Shown piece by piece: positions 1 through 8,498 of a stretch of 64,000 bases of DNA. A program made the position numbers and the translations under genes. The notes beneath the pieces were generated by a model. The model saw only the letters and a program-made list of their open reading frames with translations, ran no database searches and had not been told where the DNA came from. The number at the start of each line of letters is the position of its first letter. Within the stretch, counting starts at the first letter, position 1. Source of the DNA: an uncultured Draconibacterium sp. (lineage in GTDB: Bacteria; Bacteroidota; Bacteroidia; Bacteroidales; Prolixibacteraceae); assembly GCF_963676735.1 (NCBI RefSeq), contig NZ_OY781464.1, positions 2,637,001 through 2,701,000 on the forward strand. Direction: 5' to 3'.

Positions 1-1158
1 GAAAACGGCCTTCAGGTTCGCCGCAGATTTACTGCCCCCATTCCAAAACAGATTATGGATAAATACCTAGAACTGAACGAACTACAGATGCTTGAACTTA
101 TGGCTAAATACGGCGATATTGATATTCTTTTTTACGATGGAGGCGAAGGTCCGCTAGTTGAAAAATGCAAGCAGGTAGCCTGGGAACTTCAACCCGATGT
201 GGTGGTTACACGTGGCGCCATGCAAACGCCTGAGCAGACCCTTCCGGGCGTTACCATATCCGATCCGTGGGAAGCTAACCTAACCATGGGCACACAATGG
301 GCCTACAAACCGGCCGACGAGGATTACAAATCAGGCCTTCGTTTATTGGAGATTCTTATTGAAACACGCGCAAAAGGTGGCAATCAGCTGCTAAACATTG
401 GCCCTAAACCAAACGGAGAAATACCGGAAACTCAGGAAGATCGTTTGCGCGAAATTGCTGCCTGGAATTTTATAAACGGAGAAGCCATTGATGCAACAGA
501 ACCATGGATTATTCCAAATGAAGAGAATATTTGGTTTACCTGGAAACCCAAAGAGAAATGTCTGTATGCATTTTTAACCAAACAACCCCAATGGCCACGC
601 GGTGAGCGCCGGGAGTTTGTAATACGGTCGGCAGAGCTATCTGAAAATTCAAAAGTTGAAGTATTGGGGCAATCAAGCGAATTGGTAGAATACATGCCGG
701 ATATCGATGCAACAACTTATTTTCAGCAAAAAGAAGATGGATTGCATATATCGTGTGTGCGCGCACAACGTATTTATAACAACCACAAATGGAATAACCC
801 AATTGTATTAAAAATTACCAATTGCAAACCGGCCCTTATTCCACCCGTTGTAAAAACAGAAGATGCCGAAATTATTTATTCCAAAGGTAGTAGCTTTATT
901 CAGTTTAAGGGCACAATTATAAAGCACGATGACGAAGAAAAACTAACAGCCTGCTTTCAATACAGGCCTTATGCCGGTTTTGTTGAAGAACTGTATTCTG
1001 ACGAATGGATGGAAACAACAAATGCAGCAATTAATGACAGTAGTTTTGTGTTTAAACTTCCGGTACAAATTAAAAATGTTACCTACCAGTACCGGGCATT
1101 GGTAAAACACCCAAAGGCCAGCATTTTTGGCGAAATAAAAAGAATTGAAACCAAATAA
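1..1158 (+). CDS. alpha-L-fucosidase, GH29, C-terminal part (5' end outside window)
   Basis: The reading frame is open from base 1, so the N-terminus lies upstream; 385 residues are visible. The segment DIDILFYDGG fits the end of a GH29 (beta/alpha)8 strand, whose Asp is the catalytic nucleophile. It is followed by the family's highly typical stretch around GGNQLLNIGPKPNGEI and the W-x-x-x-NGEAI motif. The last ~200 residues form the beta-sandwich end of the enzyme. GH29 enzymes release alpha-L-fucose from glycans; in Bacteroidota they are usually exported, but the signal peptide would be outside the window. No neighbouring polysaccharide genes are visible, so the substrate cannot be inferred. 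Confidence 0.9.
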   Translation, partial: ENGLQVRRRFTAPIPKQIMDKYLELNELQMLELMAKYGDIDILFYDGGEGPLVEKCKQVAWELQPDVVVTRGAMQTPEQTLPGVTISDPWEANLTMGTQWAYKPADEDYKSGLRLLEILIETRAKGGNQLLNIGPKPNGEIPETQEDRLREIAAWNFINGEAIDATEPWIIPNEENIWFTWKPKEKCLYAFLTKQPQWPRGERREFVIRSAELSENSKVEVLGQSSELVEYMPDIDATTYFQQKEDGLHISCVRAQRIYNNHKWNNPIVLKITNCKPALIPPVVKTEDAEIIYSKGSSFIQFKGTIIKHDDEEKLTACFQYRPYAGFVEELYSDEWMETTNAAINDSSFVFKLPVQIKNVTYQYRALVKHPKASIFGEIKRIETK

Positions 1159-1371
1159 AATAGAAATGAGCTACTGATAGAACTGAAATATTACTAACAA
1201 TTCAAGGTTAATCAGACATTAACGATTAGCGTTGTAAAATTAATGTAGCGAAGATTTTAAGTCATATCGTGGCAACTATCACAAAAACAAGCATAAATCT
1301 TACAAATCATAACAAAAATGAAGTGTTTTTTAAAAATCAGTATAAAATCCGACATTTTAGTTTCAATTCAT

Positions 1372-1401
1372 TTTGATAATAAATTATAATTTTTACATTT
1401 G
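1372..1401 (+). promoter_or_regulatory. Bacteroidota-type promoter of the ilv operon
   Basis: TTTG at 1372-1375 and TACATTTG at 1394-1401 match the -33 and -7 elements of the Bacteroidota housekeeping sigma factor, with an 18 bp spacer. Transcription would start near 1408, about 14 nt before the leader-peptide ATG. The 263 bp between the fucosidase stop and the leader peptide show nothing else I can name. Confidence 0.75.
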
Positions 1402-1421
1402 CTTCAACTTTACAAAAGATT

Positions 1422-1493
1422 ATGAGAAATTTATCTATCAATATTGTTGTCCTACTCGTTGTCATTCTTGGAAATACTGAGAAAGGCCATTAA
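1422..1493 (+). CDS. ilv operon leader peptide (23 aa, branched-chain-rich)
   Basis: A 24-codon ORF begins with MRNLSINI and continues with VVLLVVIL, then GNTEKGH and TAA. Codons 8-16 are an unbroken run of Ile, Val and Leu, the three products of the downstream ilvD-ilvB-ilvN genes. The ORF starts just after a consensus promoter and ends about 30 nt before an intrinsic terminator. Its codons for E-K-G carry the sequence that can pair with that terminator. Together these make it a regulatory leader for transcription attenuation: ribosome stalling at the hydrophobic codons when branched-chain aminoacyl-tRNA is scarce should favour readthrough. It is not expected to have a function as a protein. 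Confidence 0.8.
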   Translation: MRNLSINIVVLLVVILGNTEKGH

Positions 1494-1554
1494 TTTGTAT
1501 AGATAGTTAAAAATATTTATAAGCCTTTCTCAAAACAGAGAAAGGCTTTTTTAA
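1479..1554 (+). terminator. ilv attenuator (antiterminator arm plus intrinsic terminator)
   Basis: The terminator hairpin has 11 bp arms at 1523-1533 and 1540-1550 (core GCCTTTCTC / GAGAAAGGC) and a T run at 1549-1554. A second copy of GAGAAAGGC lies at 1479-1487, inside the last codons of the leader peptide. It can pair with 1525-1533 instead, giving mutually exclusive structures. A ribosome on the leader stop codon (1491-1493) would cover 1479-1487 and allow termination. A ribosome stalled on the Val/Leu/Ile codons (1446-1469) would leave it free and give antitermination. Confidence 0.8.
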
Positions 1555-1585
1555 TGCTACAACAGACAGAAAAAGACAAATAAGT

Positions 1586-3415
1586 ATGCAATATCCTTTA
1601 CGAAGCAACACTACCACACAAGGACGCCGGATGGCCGGTGCACGGAGCCTTTGGCGCGCAAACGGAATGAAAGAAGAACATTTTGGCAAACCACTTATTG
1701 CCATAGTAAATTCGTTTACACAATTTGTGCCGGGGCATGTTCACTTGCACGAAATAGGCCAATACGTAAAAGGTTTAATTGAAAAAGAAGGCTACTTTGC
1801 GGCCGAGTTTAATACCATTGCCATTGATGACGGTATTGCCATGGGGCACGACGGAATGCTTTATTCCCTGCCATCGCGCGATGTAATTGCCGACAGTGTG
1901 GAATACATGTGTAACGCACACAAGGTTGACGCCATGGTATGCATTTCAAATTGCGATAAAATTACACCAGGTATGCTCATGGCTGCCATGCGATTAAACA
2001 TTCCGGCAATATTTGTTTCGGGTGGACCGATGGAAGCCGGTGAGGTTGACGACCGTTACCTCGACCTGGTAGATGCGATGGTTATGGCTGCCGACACCTC
2101 GATAGACGACGATTATGTTTCGAAGGTTGAACAAAATGCCTGCCCTACCTGCGGATCGTGTTCGGGTATGTTTACCGCTAACTCGATGAACTGCCTGGCT
2201 GAAGCAATTGGTCTTGCGCTGCCTGGCAATGGCACCATTGTAGCTACCCACGCCAACCGTAAGAAGCTATTTGAAGAAGCCGCTCAACGAATTATTGCAG
2301 CCACAAAATCATACTACTTCGAAGGAAACGAGGCTGTACTTCCAAGAAATATTGCAAGCCGCGATGCCTTTTTAAACGCCATGAAACTGGATATTGCGAT
2401 GGGAGGATCAACCAATACGGTACTTCATCTTTTGGCCATTGCCCACGAGGCTGAAGTAGAATTTACTATGCAAGATATTGACCAGCTTTCGCGCATTACT
2501 CCTAACCTTTGCAAAGTAGCACCTAACGGCCACTATCATATTCAGGATGTAAACCGTGCCGGTGGTATTTTATCGATTTTAGGAGAACTTGAACGTGGAG
2601 GCTTACTTGAAACTGAAGTATCGCGAATTGATGGAAGGACTCTGGGCGAAGCTATTGCCGCTTACGATATCACACGTGATTCGGTAAGCGAAGATGCCAT
2701 TAACCGTTTCAAATCGGCTCCTGGCGGAGGAAGAAACCTGGTAATGGGCTCACAAACAAGTCAATACAAAAAGCTTGACACCGACCGTGCAGCAGGATGC
2801 ATCCGCAGTTTTGAAAATGCATACAACAAAGATGGTGGTTTAGCTGTTCTTTTCGGAAATATTGCCGAAAAAGGTTGTATTGTAAAAACAGCGGGAGTGG
2901 ATGCATCAATTTTCAAATTTTCAGGAACAGCAAGAGTTTTCGATTCGCAAGATGATGCTGTGAATGGGATACTTGGCGACACCGTGCAGAAAGGCGATGT
3001 AATTGTGATTCGTTACGAAGGGCCAAAAGGTGGGCCGGGTATGCAGGAAATGCTATACCCCACCTCTTACCTGAAATCAATGCAATTGGATAAACATTGT
3101 GCCTTAATTACCGACGGACGTTTTTCCGGTGGTACATCAGGGTTATCAATTGGCCATGTTTCGCCAGAAGCAGCTGCTGGTGGAGCAATTGCACTAATTC
3201 GAAACAACGACAAAATTGAAATTGATATTACTACCCGTTCCATAAACCTGCTTATTTCTGACGAAGAAATGCAACAACGCAGAGATGAAGAGAATGCCAA
3301 AGGAGCCCAAGCATGGAAACCGGAACAACGCCAACGCAATGTTTCAAAAGCGCTAAAAGCCTATGCCAGCCTGGTTTCATCAGCCGATATGGGAGCAGTA
3401 AGACTAATTGATTAA
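1586..3415 (+). CDS. ilvD: dihydroxy-acid dehydratase
   Basis: 609 residues, close to the E. coli enzyme (about 616) and colinear with it from the N-terminal TTxGRxMAGAR onward. IlvD dehydrates 2,3-dihydroxy-isovalerate and 2,3-dihydroxy-3-methylvalerate to the 2-keto acids of valine and isoleucine. The iron-sulfur ligands expected for the family are visible in SNCDKITPG (Cys123) and ACPTCGSCSG (Cys186/189/192), and VSGGPMEAG and the C-terminal GRFSGG motif are present. The ATG 1586 start matches the family N-terminus. It is the first structural gene after the attenuator; ilvB follows 79 bp later on the same strand. Confidence 0.97.
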   Translation: MQYPLRSNTTTQGRRMAGARSLWRANGMKEEHFGKPLIAIVNSFTQFVPGHVHLHEIGQYVKGLIEKEGYFAAEFNTIAIDDGIAMGHDGMLYSLPSRDVIADSVEYMCNAHKVDAMVCISNCDKITPGMLMAAMRLNIPAIFVSGGPMEAGEVDDRYLDLVDAMVMAADTSIDDDYVSKVEQNACPTCGSCSGMFTANSMNCLAEAIGLALPGNGTIVATHANRKKLFEEAAQRIIAATKSYYFEGNEAVLPRNIASRDAFLNAMKLDIAMGGSTNTVLHLLAIAHEAEVEFTMQDIDQLSRITPNLCKVAPNGHYHIQDVNRAGGILSILGELERGGLLETEVSRIDGRTLGEAIAAYDITRDSVSEDAINRFKSAPGGGRNLVMGSQTSQYKKLDTDRAAGCIRSFENAYNKDGGLAVLFGNIAEKGCIVKTAGVDASIFKFSGTARVFDSQDDAVNGILGDTVQKGDVIVIRYEGPKGGPGMQEMLYPTSYLKSMQLDKHCALITDGRFSGGTSGLSIGHVSPEAAAGGAIALIRNNDKIEIDITTRSINLLISDEEMQQRRDEENAKGAQAWKPEQRQRNVSKALKAYASLVSSADMGAVRLID

Positions 3416-3494
3416 TTGTAATTATACAGCAAAAGATAAAAAACAACGAGAAACAGAACACCGGCACATAAAGCCGGCCTAAAAACAGACGAAT

Positions 3495-5192
3495 ATGACA
3501 GCAAAAAAAGTTACCGGTTCACAAGCATTAATCCTGTCGTTAATGGAAGAAGGAGTGGATACTATATTCGGGTATCCGGGCGGAGCAATAATGCCCGTTT
3601 ACGATGCTTTGTATGATTTTGACAAAGAGGTAAAACATATATTAACACGGCACGAGCAGGGAGCTGTACACGGCGCTCAGGGATATGCCCGCGTAACAGG
3701 TAAAGCAGGTGTTTGCTTTGCAACCTCGGGCCCCGGAGCAACAAACCTGATGACGGGTATTGCTGATGCAATGATTGATTCTACCCCACTGGTATGCATA
3801 ACCGGCCAGGTGGCTTCCCCACTGCTCGGAACAGATGCTTTTCAGGAATCCGACATTGTTGGGATGTCTATTCCGGTTACCAAGTGGAACTACCAGGTTA
3901 CTACACCCGAAGAAATTCCGGAAGCCATAGCACAAGCTTTTTACATTGCCACCACAGGCCGTCCGGGACCGGTTTTAATCGACCTCACCAAAGATGCTCA
4001 GTTTGGAGAGTTGGATTTTAAATACGAAAAATGCACAAAAATTCGCAGTTATGTGCCCGAAACACACGTTGACCCACACGAGGTAAAAGCCGCTGCTAAA
4101 TTAATTGATGCAGCAAAAAAACCCATGATATTGTTTGGTCACGGAATTATAATAAGCCGTGCTGAAGAAGAATTAAAAAACTTTATTGAAAAAACAGGTA
4201 TTCCGGCGGCATGGACCCTGATGGGGCTTTCGGCCTTACCTACCGAACACCCTTTAAATGTTGGGATGTTAGGAATGCATGGGAATTACGGCCCCAATAA
4301 ACTAACCAACCAGGCCGATTTAATTATTGCTGTTGGGATGCGATTCGACGACCGTGTTACCGGGAAAGTAAGCGAGTATGCCAAAAATGCCAAAATAATT
4401 CACATAGAGATTGATCCGGCAGAAATTGATAAGATTATAAAAACAGATGTTAGTGTGCTCGGTGATGCAAAAAAAGCACTAAAAATGCTTAGCAACAACG
4501 TTCAACCCAACAAGCACGAAGCATGGGTAAATGAGTTCAGGAAATGCGATGCCATTGAGAATGAAAAAGTTATTCAAAAAGACCTGTACCCCACAAAACC
4601 GGGCTTAACCATGGGTGAAGCGGTAAGAATAGCCTCAGAAAAAACAAACCATGAAGCTGTTTTGGTTACCGATGTTGGCCAGCACCAAATGGTTGCGCAA
4701 CGCTATTTTAAATTTAAGAACTCGCGCAGCAACGTTACTTCAGGAGGTTTAGGAACTATGGGATTTTGCCTGCCTGCTGCCATGGGGGCACAAATTGGAG
4801 CGCCCAACAGAACAGTTGTTGCCATGGTTGGCGATGGCGGTTTCCAAATGACCTTACAGGAATTGGGTACCATTGCCCAAAACAAACTTCCGGTTAAAAT
4901 AATGCTGCTTAACAATAACTTCCTCGGGATGGTAAGACAGTGGCAACAGTTGTTTTTTGAAAAAAGATATTCGTTTACCGAACTACATAATCCCGATTTT
5001 ATTACCATTGGTAAAGGATTTGGAATTGAAGGCCACATCGTAGATAAACGCGAAGATCTGGAATCGAGCATTCAAAAAATGATCGACCATGACGGGCCGT
5101 ACTTGCTTGAAATTAAAATTGAAAAAGAAGACAATGTATTCCCGATGGTTCCAACGGGTGCATCTGTTTCTGATGTAATTTTAGAGCCTTAA
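3495..5192 (+). CDS. ilvB: acetolactate synthase large (catalytic) subunit
   Basis: 565 residues with the three-domain ThDP enzyme layout. Glu54 in the N-terminal domain (motif TRHEQGAVH) is the residue that activates the cofactor. A central FAD/nucleotide-binding domain lies around residues 190-340. The C-terminal ThDP-Mg motif starts GDGGFQM (residues 446-452) and runs to LLNNN about 30 residues later. The enzyme makes acetolactate or acetohydroxybutyrate from pyruvate, the first common step of branched-chain synthesis. The regulatory subunit gene follows 36 bp downstream. Confidence 0.96.
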   Translation: MTAKKVTGSQALILSLMEEGVDTIFGYPGGAIMPVYDALYDFDKEVKHILTRHEQGAVHGAQGYARVTGKAGVCFATSGPGATNLMTGIADAMIDSTPLVCITGQVASPLLGTDAFQESDIVGMSIPVTKWNYQVTTPEEIPEAIAQAFYIATTGRPGPVLIDLTKDAQFGELDFKYEKCTKIRSYVPETHVDPHEVKAAAKLIDAAKKPMILFGHGIIISRAEEELKNFIEKTGIPAAWTLMGLSALPTEHPLNVGMLGMHGNYGPNKLTNQADLIIAVGMRFDDRVTGKVSEYAKNAKIIHIEIDPAEIDKIIKTDVSVLGDAKKALKMLSNNVQPNKHEAWVNEFRKCDAIENEKVIQKDLYPTKPGLTMGEAVRIASEKTNHEAVLVTDVGQHQMVAQRYFKFKNSRSNVTSGGLGTMGFCLPAAMGAQIGAPNRTVVAMVGDGGFQMTLQELGTIAQNKLPVKIMLLNNNFLGMVRQWQQLFFEKRYSFTELHNPDFITIGKGFGIEGHIVDKREDLESSIQKMIDHDGPYLLEIKIEKEDNVFPMVPTGASVSDVILEP

Positions 5193-5228
5193 TAAATTCG
5201 AGAATTGTAAACGCTAAAAGTTGAACAA

Positions 5229-5771
5229 ATGAGACAAGAATATATAATATCGGTTTATTCAGAAAACCACATTGGATTGCTAACACGAATTACCAACGTT
5301 TTTACACGTCGGAAAACAAACATCGACAGCCTCACTGTATCCGAGTCGGCCATACAAGGTATCTATAAATTTACCATTGTGGTGCAATGTACCCAGGCCA
5401 TGGCTATTAAACTTGTTGGCCAGATTGAAAAACAAATTGACGTATTAAAAGCTTTTTACCACACCAACGACGAGATGATTTTTCAGGAAATTGCCTTGTA
5501 TAAAGTGCCTATTGAGCCCATTTACGAAAGCGATACTATTGAAACAATCGTTCGGCGCGCAGGAGCAAAAATTCTGGAGATTACAAAAGACTATGTGGTA
5601 ATTGAAAAAACCGGCCACAAAGAAGATACACAGGCACTTTTCGAAGAACTGAATCAATTTAAAGTAATGCAGTTTATCCGTTCCGGACGAGTTGCAATTA
5701 CCCGAGATCCGATTGAAAGGTTATCGGAGTTTTTAAAAGAACGCGATGCCTTCCTCACCAGCTTAGATTAA
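5229..5771 (+). CDS. ilvN: acetolactate synthase small (regulatory) subunit
   Basis: 180 residues. The N-terminal ACT domain (about residues 3-75) has the family signature VYSENHIGLLTRITNVFTRR followed by NIDSL. The C-terminal half (about 85-165) is the ALS_ss_C domain. This subunit binds valine or other branched-chain amino acids, giving feedback control and full activity of IlvB. It is the last gene of the unit before a strong terminator; ilvC and leu genes are not in the window. Confidence 0.95.
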   Translation: MRQEYIISVYSENHIGLLTRITNVFTRRKTNIDSLTVSESAIQGIYKFTIVVQCTQAMAIKLVGQIEKQIDVLKAFYHTNDEMIFQEIALYKVPIEPIYESDTIETIVRRAGAKILEITKDYVVIEKTGHKEDTQALFEELNQFKVMQFIRSGRVAITRDPIERLSEFLKERDAFLTSLD

Positions 5772-5795
5772 CAATAAAATAAATTGTAACTACCG

Positions 5796-5826
5796 GCCCG
5801 TCAGTAATCCTGACGGGCTTTTTTAT
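5796..5826 (+). terminator. intrinsic terminator of ilvDBN
   Basis: Perfect 9 bp stem GCCCGTCAG (5796-5804) / CTGACGGGC (5810-5818), loop of 5, then a run of Ts. It lies 25 bp after the ilvN stop codon and closes the operon. Confidence 0.9.
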
Positions 5827-5947
5827 TCACAAAAATTACCTCTATACAAATTATTAAAATAAAGATTATTTATCCTCAACCAGAAGCAACGTTGTTTATT
5901 CGTTCAATATTTTGCATATTTAAACAATCAACCAGAACCTAAAAAAA

Positions 5948-7102
5948 ATGAACGTTCCGCTGCGCAAATGCCTTATCCCTGAATTTATTCTTGGCGATGG
6001 TGCCATCAACCTCGCAAGCCGTTATGTTAATTTCTTCAACCCAAAAAAAGTTTTAGTTGTTACCGACAAAGGTTTAAGGGAAACAAAGCTGGTTTCGAAA
6101 ATTGAAAAACAATTTACTGAAAACAAAGTACCCTATTGCATTTTTGATCATGTTTCTCCAAACCCGCGCGACCACGAGGTAATGGAAGGTGCGCAAATGT
6201 ACAGGAAGGAAAACTGTAATGTAATTCTGGCAATAGGCGGTGGAAGTGCAATGGATGCAGCAAAAGGCATTGGCATTGTTAGTACCAATTTTAATGCTAT
6301 CGAAAGGTTTGAAGGCGTTGATAAAATTGCCGACCCCATGCCTCCATTGGTATGTATTCCAACCACTGCCGGAACCTCAGCCGATATTTCGCAATTCGCT
6401 ATAATTCTTAACTCCAGCGAAAAGACCAAAATGGCGATTATTAGTAAAACTGTTGTACCCGACACTTCGCTCATCGATGCAGAAACCACCTTAACAATGA
6501 ATGCGGAATTAACTGCTGCAACCGGTATCGATGCCATGGTACATGCTTTTGAAGCCTATGCTTCATCAGCCAGTTCGGCCATTACGGATATGAACGCGCT
6601 GGAAGCCATCCGACTGATAAAAAAATATTTACCACTTACCTTAAAATCACCCGACAACCTGAAATACCGCAACAAAATGATGTTGGCCAGCTTACTTGCA
6701 GGTATTGCTTTTTCCAACGCCAGCCTGGGGCTGGTGCATGCCATGGCACATGCCCTGGGCGGGCTTAAAGATGCTGCTCATGGTATTTGCAACGCAATTC
6801 TTTTAGACCATGTGGTAGATTTTAATTACGATGCTGTACCCAATAAATACATTGAAATTGCTAAGGCAATGGATTTAAACCTGATTCATACCAGTACTGA
6901 AAGAGGTAAAGCCCTGCTGGTAGAAACAATCCAGGAGTTTAAGTATGCCTGCGGAATACGAGAAGGTTTAAATCAAATTGGCATTCACGATGCGGATATC
7001 CCTCATCTTGCCAAAAAAGCATTTAATGATGCGTGCATTGTTACCAATCCACGAGATGCAGAAATAGCTGATATTCAAAACATATTTAGGAATGCCCGGT
7101 AA
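5948..7102 (+). CDS. iron-containing alcohol dehydrogenase, ErcA-like
   Basis: 384 residues, a group III (Fe-dependent) alcohol dehydrogenase. The NAD-binding loop GGGSAMDAAKGIG and the metal ligands Asp195, His199, His264 and His278 are all in place. The N-terminal motif LRKCLIPEFILGDGA and the TSADISQFAII stretch resemble the ErcA subgroup, which in Pseudomonas belongs to a regulatory network with sensor kinases for alcohol oxidation. The next gene, a hybrid histidine kinase, overlaps it by 11 bp. That supports a joint sensory/metabolic role rather than a bulk fermentation enzyme. The family call is firm; the ErcA sub-assignment is from remembered motifs. Confidence 0.88.
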   Translation: MNVPLRKCLIPEFILGDGAINLASRYVNFFNPKKVLVVTDKGLRETKLVSKIEKQFTENKVPYCIFDHVSPNPRDHEVMEGAQMYRKENCNVILAIGGGSAMDAAKGIGIVSTNFNAIERFEGVDKIADPMPPLVCIPTTAGTSADISQFAIILNSSEKTKMAIISKTVVPDTSLIDAETTLTMNAELTAATGIDAMVHAFEAYASSASSAITDMNALEAIRLIKKYLPLTLKSPDNLKYRNKMMLASLLAGIAFSNASLGLVHAMAHALGGLKDAAHGICNAILLDHVVDFNYDAVPNKYIEIAKAMDLNLIHTSTERGKALLVETIQEFKYACGIREGLNQIGIHDADIPHLAKKAFNDACIVTNPRDAEIADIQNIFRNAR

Positions 7103-8399
7103 GAAAAAATCAGAGATTCGAAACAGGATAATCGGACTTGGCGAGAACTCCCACAAAAAAAGCTACTACCCGCAATTACTCGATCAGCTGGAAGAAGTTA
7201 AACGGCAGCGCGATGCATTGGAGAATAAAACCAAAGAGCTCCAGGACCTGCTGGTGCAATTATCAGAAGCTAAAGAAAAGGCGGAAGAATCAGAGCGATT
7301 AAAATCTGCTTTTCTGGCTAACATGAGTCATGAAATCAGGACTCCCATGAACGGAATTCTGGGATTTACCGATCTTTTAAGAGATGCTCAGCTACCCGAA
7401 GACCAAAGACAGCATTTTCTGGGCATTATTCAGCAAAGCGGAGAACGAATGCTAAATACCATTAACGACATTATCGATATCTCAAAAATTGATGCCGGAC
7501 AAATGGAAATTCATTTATCTGAATATAAAATTTATAAAGAAATCGAATCTTTGCTGGAGTTTTTTCGTCCTCAAGCCCTTGCTAAGAAGCTTGAACTAAA
7601 AACCTTTAACAAGCTTAATGCCAATGAAGATATTTTGATTACCGATGCGACCAAATTTAATTCAATCTTCTCAAACCTGGTAAAAAACGCCATAAAATAT
7701 ACCGAAAGAGGAAGAATTGAAATAGGCTGTGAGAGAAAGGAGAATTCTTTTTTCTGCTATGTAAAAGACTCGGGGGCAGGTATACCTGAAAACCGAAAAA
7801 AGGCGATTTTCGAACGATTTATACAGGGCGACATTTACGATCGGAAAGCACTCGAAGGATCAGGATTAGGCTTAGCTATCGCCCAATCGTATGCCGAAAT
7901 GTTGGGTGGAAAAATATGGTTGGAATCTACTGAAGGAAAAGGATCTACCTTCTTCTTTCAAATCCCCTGGAACACACCGGCACAAGATACAAACGCTCAA
8001 AAAAAACAAAATATTGGCAACAAGGAGCAGCTTCCAAACGATATAAAACTGCTGATTGTTGAAGACGACCAGGTTAATACGTTATTTTTATCGATACTTT
8101 TAAAACCCTTCTGTAGCGATATTTTGACTGTAAACGGAGGAATTCAGGCCGTTGAAACAATGCGTAAAAATCCGAATATCAACCTGGTTCTGATGGATAT
8201 TAAAATGCCAGACATGGATGGATACGAAGCTACCCGGGAAATTAGAAAATTTAATACCGATGTAGTTATAATTGCCCAAACAGCTTTTGCTTTGCAAGGC
8301 GACAGATCAACAGCTTTGCAAGCAGGGTTAAACGATTACATTACCAAGCCAATAATTAAAGACAAACTATTTGCCTGTATTGCAAAACAACTAAAATAA
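7092..8399 (+). CDS. soluble hybrid sensor histidine kinase / response regulator
   Basis: 435 residues and no membrane segment. A coiled-coil (about residues 25-70) leads into HisKA with the H-box NMSHEIRTPMNG (phospho-His80). Next is the HATPase domain with an N box (NLVKNAIKYTERG), a G1 box (DSGAGIPENR) and a G2 box (GSGLGLAIA). A C-terminal receiver domain has phospho-acceptor Asp369 in VLMDIKMPDMDG. There is no DNA-binding output, so the phosphoryl group probably moves to another protein. The start overlaps the end of the ErcA-like dehydrogenase, implying translational coupling. The signal is unknown; the short N-terminus lacks a recognisable PAS domain. Confidence 0.92.
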   Translation: MPGKKKSEIRNRIIGLGENSHKKSYYPQLLDQLEEVKRQRDALENKTKELQDLLVQLSEAKEKAEESERLKSAFLANMSHEIRTPMNGILGFTDLLRDAQLPEDQRQHFLGIIQQSGERMLNTINDIIDISKIDAGQMEIHLSEYKIYKEIESLLEFFRPQALAKKLELKTFNKLNANEDILITDATKFNSIFSNLVKNAIKYTERGRIEIGCERKENSFFCYVKDSGAGIPENRKKAIFERFIQGDIYDRKALEGSGLGLAIAQSYAEMLGGKIWLESTEGKGSTFFFQIPWNTPAQDTNAQKKQNIGNKEQLPNDIKLLIVEDDQVNTLFLSILLKPFCSDILTVNGGIQAVETMRKNPNINLVLMDIKMPDMDGYEATREIRKFNTDVVIIAQTAFALQGDRSTALQAGLNDYITKPIIKDKLFACIAKQLK

Positions 8400-8465
8400 T
8401 TTGCTTTAAATAGTATCACTGATTCTGCACAATACAATCCCCTGATAAAATTCACTACTTTTCAT

Positions 8466-8473
8466 TAACTTTG
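8466..8473 (+). promoter_or_regulatory. -7 promoter element of the TonB receptor gene
   Basis: TAACTTTG matches TAnnTTTG and lies 26 bp before the ATG at 8499. No clear TTTG -33 box is seen at the expected distance. Confidence 0.4.
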
Positions 8474-8498
8474 ATTTAGAAACAGAAAACCGTTTTAT

